Shown here in pieces: positions 56,201 through 64,000 of a DNA stretch of 64,000 nt. Below the pieces are notes generated by a model. It was not told the origin of the DNA. It saw only the letters and a list, made by a program, of their open reading frames with translations, and did not search any database. This stretch comes from Opisthocomus hoazin (Eukaryota > Chordata > Aves > Opisthocomiformes > Opisthocomidae), in contig NC_134415.1 of NCBI RefSeq assembly GCF_030867145.1, positions 17,462,417 through 17,526,416 on the forward strand, given 5' to 3'. The first letter of the stretch is position 1; each line of letters opens with the position of its first letter. The position numbers and the translations under genes were made by a program.

Positions 56201-59200
56201 AAAGTGAGAGCAGGAGCATCTCGGCCCGGCGCAAGCACCTCAACAAAACGTGAGTTGAGAACACACGGGCTGAGCAGGGGCGAGCCGGTGCGGGAGCCAG
56301 CAGGCTGGGAAGCAGGACCCCCCCCCCGAAACGAACCTCCCGCCTGCCTCCCCTCGCCCGAGCTCTGCGCGGCTTCCCAGGGAGCACGAGCCGCCCGCCA
56401 TCTCTCCCTCCCTGCCCGCGCAGGTGGCTGCGGCTGCAGGGGACCCTGAAGGAGCACCACGAGGCTCTGCAGCTGGCCCTGGAGGTGGCCGCCTTCCTCC
56501 AGCAAGCAGATACCCTGCTCGGGGCCATCCACGCCAAGGTACCGGCGCTGGAGCCAGGGCTCCCCGTCGTCCCCTGCGTGGGGGCTGCTGTGGTCCCAGA
56601 ACCCTCAGCCTGGGGCGCGGGGAGAGAGCTGGGGGGCAGAGCCCGGTGTAAGATGGGGAGCCGGAACAGCAAGCTCAGCTTTGCAGCATCCCTTTCCGCC
56701 GGAGCTGAGGGCAGGGCCCTGTTCTCCTCCCACTGTTGACTGCAGCTTCTTCTTGCAGCAGAGGAGCGTCTGCGGTGTGGGGAAGCCAGGGGAGGGCGAG
56801 CCGTGCCGGGATCGGGACGTCAGGGACATAGCCAGCCAGGTGATGGTAAGTGCAAGGCTCTGCCTCGTCCTCTGAGCCCTGGGGAGCATCCTAACAGAGA
56901 GGGGACGTGTGCCTTGCTGAGTCAGCACTGGCACCGGCCGGGCTGGGGGCTTGGTGGGCACCCCATGGCCACGTGGGGTGGCCAGGGCTGTGTGATGGAC
57001 GGGGGAACAGCCTCAGGGGACCGGGCTCGGTGCTCGCCACCTCTCCTGCTCCCGCAGGGCTGGTGGTGGGTTGCCATCACACACTCGCACCATGGCTGCG
57101 GTGGCTTGTCCCCCACCAGCCCTGTCATCGCTCCCTGGCTGCTCTCTCCTCCAGATGCTGGACGTGACTGTGTCCCAGCTCCTCAGCCTGCAGCCCAGCC
57201 TGGCAGCCCGAGTCGCTCCGAAGCACCGAGACGTCAAGGAGAGCTGGGCGCAGCTCCAGCAGGTGCTGAGGTAGGGCACAGCCCGGCAGGAGCCCCAGGG
57301 CCTCAACGCTGACCCTGCCATGTTGGAGCCGGAGGCTTAGGGAAAGACCTGGGTTAGCCCAGGCAGGCTCTCTGGGGCACCAGCTCCCCTTAAGGTCTCT
57401 TTTCTCCATCTTCTGCTCCCCTGGGCCTCCCTTGTGCCTCTTTCCCAGGACGGAGAAGGCTCCAGCGCTGGCAAACGGTTCCCCAAGGGGCAAAGTTGCA
57501 GCTCCAAGCGTGGAGCCCCGAGGAGATGATAGCGGCCGTGGGGCTATGGGGAAGGAAGCAAGAGATAAGTGCACAGAAGGCTCTGGGAGCACGGTGAGCG
57601 CGGGCATTTGCTTTCCTCCGGGCATCTCCAGCACCTCCGCTGCGGGAAGATGGGGGAGCTTGTGGGAAAGGGGTTTGAGTGTTGGGCAAAGCCCAAGCTG
57701 AGCACGCCCGTGACCTGGGCCCACCTCGTACGGGAGGTGAGAAGTGCCAGGCCCTAGGGCAAAGTGATGCATGCTTTGGGCTGGCAAAGGTGGAATGGGA
57801 GCCTTTGTACCGTAGGTGCCGAAGGACGTGCCAGGGAAGACGGCAGAGCATGGGAGAGGGGAGGAGAGCAGCCCTGGCTCTCCAGCAACAGAGCAGCCCC
57901 CTCATGCAGGGGACAGCAAAAGGTACCAGCTCGTGGAGGTGGCTGTGAGGTGCGGGATGGAGCTGGAGGGGATGGGGGTGCCCTGTGCAAGCTGGCCTGA
58001 CTGTCCCCCTCTCTGCAGGAGGAGAAGAGAGGCAGAGGCTGAGTGGGGGACGCAGCAGCCGGAGGCCCAGGTGCAGGACAACTGCCAGGCGGTGAACACG
58101 GTAACGTCTCCCCAAGAGTCCCCTTTGCTCCCAGCCCGGCCAGGGGATCCAGTGTGGAGGGGGGACTCCCTTCCCTGACCCCCTCCTGCTGCTTGTGGGC
58201 ATGCACACTTTTGCACACACACCCGTCCCTGGTCTGGGCACTAACGCACGACGTCCCCCTGCTCCTCAGCAGACTGTCCCCACACACAAGGAAAACGTGG
58301 GTCCTGGCATCCCCCCGTGTCCAGTGGGGGATGTAGAGAGCCCGGAGGCAGCACGGATGCAGCGGGAGCTCCCGAACCCCAGCTCAAGCCCCGGGGCTGT
58401 GCTCCCGGTGAGCACCCTCGGGTGGGGGTTAGGGGGACACACACCAGGCAGGGTCTGTCCTCACCGCCCTCCCTGCCTCGCAGGAGTGGCTGGCGCCGGG
58501 GGGCTCCCGGGGCAGCCCGCAGGTGGAGGCCATGCTGCGGGAGCTGGGGGAGCTGTGGGAGGACCTGCAGAGGAAGCACCGGGAGAACGGCGCCGTGCTG
58601 CGGGAAATCGATAAGGTACGAGGAGGCACGGCTGGGGTCGGGCGCAGGGCTGCGCCCCGAGCGCAGCGGCTTGCTGGGGATCGGCAAGCGAGGCCGCTGC
58701 CCGTGGGGACGTGATCCGCAGCGTTGGCAACCGACGTCGCCAGCGAGCCCCGAGCCTGCGTGCTGCTCCGGCCGTGCCGCCCGAGCTGCCGGTGCCCAGG
58801 GTACCTGCGGTGGGGTGGCAACGCGGCTCCTGGCTCCTCTTGCGTGGCTCGGAGCCAGGCCGATGGGCTCCCCGCTCTCCCGGCAGGCACTGAGGCTGGT
58901 GGGGGAGCTGGACCGGGCCGAACGGTGGCTGCAAGCTGTGGCCGGGTCGCTCTCGGAGCCGGCCACCATGAGAAGCCCGGCGGAGCTGCGCCGGGACCTG
59001 GAGGAGACGGGCCAGCTGGAGAGGCAGCTCCTGCTGTGCGGCCTCAAGCTCCAGGCGCTGCGGGAGGAGGCGGTGGGCGAGCAGCCCACCGAGCACGAAG
59101 GGGCGAGGAAGATGCAGAGGAAGGTGGAGATGGTGGAGGAGAAGTGAGTCCCCGGGGAAGATGCCTCCTCTCTGGTCACTGGGAAGGGCAGGTGGGAGGG

Positions 59201-62200
59201 TGCTCGCCCCGAGGAGGTGAAGAGGGTGCTGGCACCCGTGACGGGCACCTGTCCCCGCAGGCTGGCACATGTGCAGGCAGCCCTGCGGCACCGGGCAGCA
59301 GACCTGCGCGACTCCCTGGTGCTCTCCGAGTTCCTGCAGGACCTGCAAGAGGAGGAGGCACGGAGCCGGCAGGGACCTGCAGCGGTGAGCAGCGGGGCCA
59401 CACATTCCTTGGGATCACCCAGCACCTGGGAGGCTTGGTCTGTGGCTGGCAGGGGGACCCTATGGGAGCCCCCTTCTGCCCTAGCTGCCTGGGGGGGCAC
59501 TCTCCATCGCCCTCACGCTCAGTGTTTCTGTTGGTTTCAGCCAGGGAGCGGGCACTGTGGCTCGCAGGGGTCTTTTCCCCCGCTCTCGGCCCAGGCTGGG
59601 CAGCCACCGAGCAGTGAGGACATGAGCTGCCCCTTGGGAGAGCTGCAGGAGGCCGTGGAGATGCTGAACGATGCTGCGAAGGAGCGGGAGCGGGTAATGG
59701 AGGTGGCGGCGGAGACGGAGAGACTGGAGTGCCTGGTAGGTGACGGAGGCGGGGGGTCTGGGAACGCCGCTGGGTCACACCGGCTAGGTGGGACAGGCCA
59801 TGCACCTCAGCTGGTGCCAGTGGGACCTGAAGGCTTTGGGATACACTGGGACTGCTGTGTGCAAGGCTGGCACCCCCGTCGCTCCCATGGCTGGTGCTCC
59901 CTGCCCCTTTGCAGGTGCACGGCAGGGTGCCCACAGGCTGGGGTGGGCTGGGGCCACATGGCAAGCAGTGGGACAAGGTGTCCCATGCCAGGGCTCATCT
60001 CTCTTCCCCCCCTCCCCACCCAGGTGGCGGAGGTGTCCCCGCGCCTGGATGCCCTTCGGTGCAGAGCCGAGGCGCTGGCTCATGACACGGCCCAAGCGGA
60101 GAGCAGCTTCACCGCGGTGAAGAGCGAGAAGGACCTCCCAGGGCTGCAGGGCTTGCTGAGCCGGCAGCAGGAGATGGAGGTGAGATCCCGGCGGGCTGAG
60201 GCTGTCCCAGGGAGGTGCTGGCCCCCGGGGGGCCCAGGTGCCGTAAGTCTTGGCAAGCCATGGCGGGCCAGGCTGGAATTTTCCAGCAGAGCCGAGCCCT
60301 GCCCTGCTCCACTCCCCTCTGCCAGCACAGGCCAGGCGAGGGGAGAGAGCTCACGTCAACTCCTGTGTGCCAGCGCCTGGCTGCCAGCACCTCGCTCATC
60401 TTCCTGCTGGCAGGGAGGTGACTGATGTGGGCAGAGCGGGGAAACCAGGCAGCCCTCTGCTCTGTCTGTCCTCCCCTCTGCATCCCGCCCCGTGCCAGCA
60501 TCCTCCTCTCCCTCCATCCCTGCATCCTTCCCTCCATCCCTGCATCCTTCCCTCCATCCCTGCACCCTGCGGTGCGGGGGAGTTCAGCCCGGCTGCGGGA
60601 GGGTTGGATGCATCCCCGACCTTTCCTTCCTTCAGCGTGTGGTGTCGGAGACCCTGCAGGGGCAGCTGGAGGAGCTGGAGGGGGCGGCTGCCCGCTTGCA
60701 AGAGCTCTGCCCCGCCGGCCTGTGCCCCGTCAGCCGGGTGGTGCAGGGGACGCTGCGGGCCTGGGCAGGGCTGCGGGAGCTGCTGCGGGAGACCCGGGCC
60801 CGCGTGCAGCAGGCCGGCCGGCTGCGGCGCTTCTTCAAGGATTACTTAGCCATGATGTAAGTGGCGACGAGCTGTCGGGGTTACGTCTGCGGCGGCCGGG
60901 GGGAAGCTGCCGAGAGCACGGCGTTGCCGGAGCGTGGGCTGCTGGCGAGTGTGTGGGCAGTGCCAGAGCTGCAGCCGGGCAGGACCACGGGGAGCCTGGA
61001 ACGATGGGCTGCGCTGGGGCTCACCCATTGTGGGGCAGCCCCACGGCATCTTGCCCTGCCCGGCCATTTGTCGCTACCCCAGCGAGCTGCTTCCAGCCAT
61101 GCCTGCGCGTGGGAATGGCTTCTCCGTGGTCTGCAGGGCTGAGAAGGGGCTGGGTCATTTCTCAGCCTGTCCTTCACATGCCCACAGCTCCTGGACGGAG
61201 GACACACGGGCTCAGATCTTCTCCGAAAGCCCGAGTGGCCACGGCCTCGCAGAGACTCCGTGTGAGGAGCTGGAGAGGAGGATAGAAGGGAAGCTCAAGG
61301 AGTTCGAGGCGCTGGCAGCAGCGGGGCAGCAGCTGGTGTCTGAGGAGCACTACCTGAGCGCAGTGGTAAGGGCGGGGAACAGGGGGAGCCACCTTTGCAC
61401 CCCCTGAAATCCTCTGGCAACAGTCACTGGAAGAGAGAGAGAAGCGTGGGTGCAGAGCCCCAGCGGGCGGTACAGGGCTGGCCATGCGTCTCCAAGGCTG
61501 CTCAGGAAGGGATTTCACCCAGCAATGGATGCTGAGACCTGAGGGGATGCCACTGATCCCGTCCCACTCCCCAAAACCCCCTGAACTGCTCCGTAGCGAG
61601 GTGTCCTGCTAAGGCCAGCGACCCTGGGCCAGGGATCCTTGCAAGCTGCCCGGTGTCTCTCCTCCCCTCAGATAAAGGAGCGCTTGGAGGAGCTGCAGAG
61701 CATGCTGGGCTGGGTGCTGGTGCGCTGGCGAGCACAGAGGCACCAGCGGGACCTGGGGAGCAAGCAGGAGGACAGGAGGGACCCGGAGAGCCCCTCGGGC
61801 ACGTCGTCTACTGGCCAAGTGAGTACCCAGTCGCGCAGAGACCACCGAGGAGTGGGACCGGCCTTGAGGCTGAGGGTAGCGGAGGCACTGGACAGAACAA
61901 GTGGTGCAGAACTAAGGGAGGGACATGCCCCAGGACTCTCTGGACGGGCAAGGCAAAGGGAAGATTGTTCTGAGAAAGTGCCTGGCCCTGGCAGCCCTTC
62001 CTCCACGTTCCCTCTCTTGCCTTGCTCCCCAGGAGCAGCGTGCCCCGTGTGCTTGGCCCCAGCTGGAGAGCAGCCGCAGCCCGACGGGGTTCGTGCCCTG
62101 CTCCCTTCCCGAGCTCGAGCAAGGACCGGAGCCGCAGGTGCCAGTGGGAACGGCCGTGTCCCCGCTGGCATCGCCCCTCTTGGATGACCCACTGGGAGTA

Positions 62201-62928
62201 GAGTGGAGCTGGGGGAAACCCAGCAGCTTGACGCCCTGCGGCGTGGAACCCACTGAGGAGGCTGTCATCTGGGATCCTGCCGAGACCTCCACGCTGCTGC
62301 TGCCGCCGCGGGGCCCCGGCGGGCTGGGGGGGACGGTCAACCTCATCCTCAGCATTGGCAAGAAGGGCGAGAAGAAGAAGGTGCAGCCGGCGGGCAGCGG
62401 GGAGCAGCCGGGCGAGGAGGCGCTGCGGACGGTATGTGGGGACGGCGGGCGGCTTCGGCAGAACCACGGGTGAGCACCCAGCGATGGGTGAGCACCCAGC
62501 ACCCATCCCAGGACTGGCCACCACCGTGCAGCCAGGGCAGCTGCCCGGAGCTGTGCCCCCACACAGACGGGGGGGGCTGTGGGGGCTGTGGGGTAGCCCC
62601 TGTGCTGGGACCCCCCCAGGCTATTTGCAAACGAGCTGCTGGGGCTGTGTCCATCTCAGGAGAGGGATCTTTGGCTGTGCCAACGCCGAGCGGTGCCTGA
62701 GGGCTGAGGACCAGCTTTAGCCACCCCCCTTTGCCTGCGCTCTCCTGCTGTGGCTCTTTGCCCGCTCTGCTCTCAACTCTCTCTGTGTCTCTCTCTCCCG
62801 CCGCTCAGCTCCCCGCCACTAAACCCTCAGGCTGTAAAACCTTTTGGAAGCGTTGCCAGGGGCTTTTAGGAAACACTTGGGGTAGTTTAAAGCGAAAGAG
62901 AAAGCCGCCTCGCCAGCCGGTGGAAGAG
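49829..62928 (+). CDS. Unnamed spectrin-repeat-like cytoskeletal protein, 3' incomplete
   Basis: Exons inferred: 49829-50251, 52974-53081, 54543-54698, 55390-55521, 55638-55829, 55911-55994, 56131-56249, 56424-56538, 56759-56845, 57155-57270, 57449-57593, 57816-57922, 58019-58100, 58270-58407, 58484-58615, 58887-59143, 59261-59384, 59541-59735, 60024-60179, 60636-60856, 61188-61365, 61672-61818, 62033-62431, 62809-62928. All have AG/GT borders and matching phases, giving 1311 codons without a stop; more exons must lie to the right. Layout: residues 1-141 basic/low-complexity with an Asn run and no CH domain; 142-229 Pro/Ser/Lys-rich; 230-511 helical repeats with spectrin-style motifs (EAWIRRK, RKHLNKTWLRL); 511-668 disordered; 669-1138 further coiled-coil/spectrin-like repeats (SEEHYLSAVIKERLEEL); 1139-1311 acidic then basic tail. 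Probable cytoskeletal scaffold. Beta-spectrin, nesprin and CCDC141 families were considered and none fitted. Exon 4 uses a weak donor (GTCAAG). Exon-level confidence is good; identity is unknown. Confidence 0.8.
53381..53407 (+). repeat. A-rich simple repeat
   Basis: A run of A with single T and G interruptions lies in the intron after exon 2 of the spectrin-repeat gene. No LINE or SINE body is recognised upstream. Confidence 0.8.
54051..54145 (+). repeat. Perfect (CATCC)19 microsatellite
   Basis: Nineteen uninterrupted copies of a 5-base unit lie in the intron between exons 2 and 3 of the spectrin-repeat gene. On the minus strand the GGATG unit reads as repeated Met-Gly-Trp-Asp-Gly, which produces long chance open frames. 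A perfect array of this length should be length-polymorphic. Confidence 0.97.
60511..60567 (+). repeat. Minisatellite, 20-bp unit, about 2.9 copies
   Basis: The unit 'cctccatccctgcatccttc' occurs twice exactly and once truncated with changes, in the intron just before exon 20 (60636) of the spectrin-repeat gene. It is pyrimidine-rich, close to the branch-point and polypyrimidine region of that acceptor. Confidence 0.92.
62809..62928 (+). other. Basic-tail exon of the spectrin-repeat gene
   Basis: Acceptor AG at 62807-62808 and donor GTAACG at 62929 bound a 40-codon exon. It encodes a Cys/Trp-containing, strongly basic segment (CKTFWKRCQGLL, then SLKRKRKPPRQP). Its base composition and codon choice (AAA, TTT, TTA, GGT, AGT) are more A/T-rich than the neighbouring exons. 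The basic cluster could be a nuclear-localisation or phosphoinositide-binding stretch. The preceding exon ends with GKKGEKKK, adding to the basic patch. Confidence 0.7.
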
Positions 62929-64000
62929 GTAACGTCCCGAGGCAGGCTGCATGCTGGGCAGAGTGGCTGCATGGCGTGAACCTGCCTGGTACCAACCCGC
63001 CTGGCTGTGCCACCGTGCCCTGCCGGTGGTGGTCCCTTGGGAGAGGGGAAACCCTCCCGGTGCTGTGGGCTCCGGAGTGTGGGTGCTGGGGCATGTGAGG
63101 ATGGGGCTGGGATGGGGCTGGTCACAGTTTAGCCCCCCGGGTAAGTGGGTTTGGAGGCTGCGGGAGGCACTGCCAGCAGACGGCCAGCGGGAGAGCCTCC
63201 CCTCTCCATGGCTGGGGGGCCGCAGCAGCCCCGTGCGCAGCTGACCGAGGGGAGCAAGGCTGGATGGGGCCGTGTGAGGGTGCACGTTTTGGGGGGAGCT
63301 CACTCCAGGTCACATGGCTCGGAACCTCGGGGCTGGCAGCCCGGTACTTTGTTGAGCTTGAGTCCCTTGGTCGCTCCAGGCCCGGCGGTGCACCAGGACC
63401 CCCAAGGGCAGTGGCAGCTGGGAACCCCGCACAGCCAGACTGGGCATCCCAAGGGGAGGGCAGGGGGCCGGGGAGGCCAGAGGGCATCAAGGCTGGGTGA
63501 GGGGCTGCCAGGCTGCTGGGAGGGTGTTGGTAATGGGCACCTTTCAGCCTAAGGGGGACAGGGGGATGCTGCTCCAGCTCCTGCAGGCAAAGCCCTTCGC
63601 TTTTGTCCTTGCTGCTGCCGAAACCCGGGAGAGGAGCTGCGGCTGGGCTGGAGAGGGTGTCTGCGGGGAAGGGGAGGGGAAGGGGCTGCGCTCAGCCCCT
63701 GCCCTTGCATTTGTCTGCCTCTGTCTGCATGCAGGGGTGGCAGGGACAGGCAGCAGTGACTGCGGTCTCCATAGCCACCCAAACGCAGTGGGTTGGAGGG
63801 CAGTGGTGCAGGGGGAACGCCGCATGGAGCAGGCTGCACCGCGCCTGGGGGACTCTGTCATGGGCAGCGGGTCCCCTGCTTGCACCAGGGTGGGAGCAGC
63901 CCTCGTGGGGGCTGGGGGGAAGCCGTGCCTCTCCCAGCTCTGCATGTGCCTCTGGCGAGCGTTTGCGGCTGCCTGCTGCCCCGGCTGCCTGCGTGCCCGG
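62929..64000. other. Intron or downstream part of the spectrin-repeat gene
   Basis: The open frame continues past the donor at 62929, so the gene must extend rightwards. I found no further exon in this last kilobase with motifs and a matching phase. An acceptor-like 'ctttcag' at about 63542 precedes a frame of unremarkable composition, which I did not accept. Confidence 0.45.

Noticed and set aside
49829-62928. Assignment to CCDC141, nesprin/SYNE or a true beta-spectrin
   Set aside because: CCDC141 and SYNE3 sequences as I remember them do not match, and a true beta-spectrin would have two CH domains at the N-terminus. Only general spectrin-repeat character is supported.
1-64000. CRISPR arrays, bacterial operons, tRNA or rRNA genes
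   Set aside because: The DNA is intron-rich vertebrate sequence. No spaced palindromic repeats or tRNA-like cloverleaf boxes were noticed.

Overview
The window is vertebrate nuclear DNA, almost certainly from a bird. Every gene is split by GT-AG introns, CR1 LINE 3' ends recur on both strands, and one intron holds a solo LTR of a type common in bird genomes. The genes are compact and GC-rich with CpG islands. Neither the sequence nor the repeats identify the species.

Three protein genes lie head to tail on the + strand. (1) TMEM63B, an OSCA/TMEM63 mechanosensitive channel, has 23 coding exons from 7664 to 25079 and encodes 829 aa. It includes a 39-nt in-frame cassette exon and a glutamine codon matching the Q/R editing site described in mammals. 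(2) CAPN11, the avian mu/m-type calpain large subunit, has 21 coding exons from 32676 to 41854 and encodes 705 aa, with an intact Cys-His-Asn triad and penta-EF-hand domain. (3) A long spectrin-repeat-like gene that I could not name starts at 49829 and runs off the right edge. I assembled 24 exons (to 62928) into one 1311-codon open frame. TMEM63B next to CAPN11 matches human 6p21.1 order. There the next gene is SLC29A1, so the third gene is the least explained part of the window.

Layout: 1-7641 is upstream or 5' non-coding sequence with one old CR1-like relic. 7642-27340 is TMEM63B with its 3' UTR. 27341-32638 is intergenic and promoter sequence, with GC-rich islands and a CR1 just upstream of the first coding exon of CAPN11. 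32639-43160 is CAPN11 with its 3' UTR and an LTR in one intron. 43161-49000 is intergenic, with CR1 tails, an orphan CpG island and an E-box/MEF2 cluster. 49000-64000 is the CpG-island promoter and body of the spectrin-repeat gene, with a perfect (CATCC)19 microsatellite.

The genes do not form a pathway in the operon sense. Functionally there is a membrane tension sensor that can pass calcium, a calcium-activated protease (calpains classically cleave spectrins and other cytoskeletal proteins), and a spectrin-like protein. The adjacency is probably syntenic chance. No RNA genes, CRISPR arrays or bacterial features were seen.
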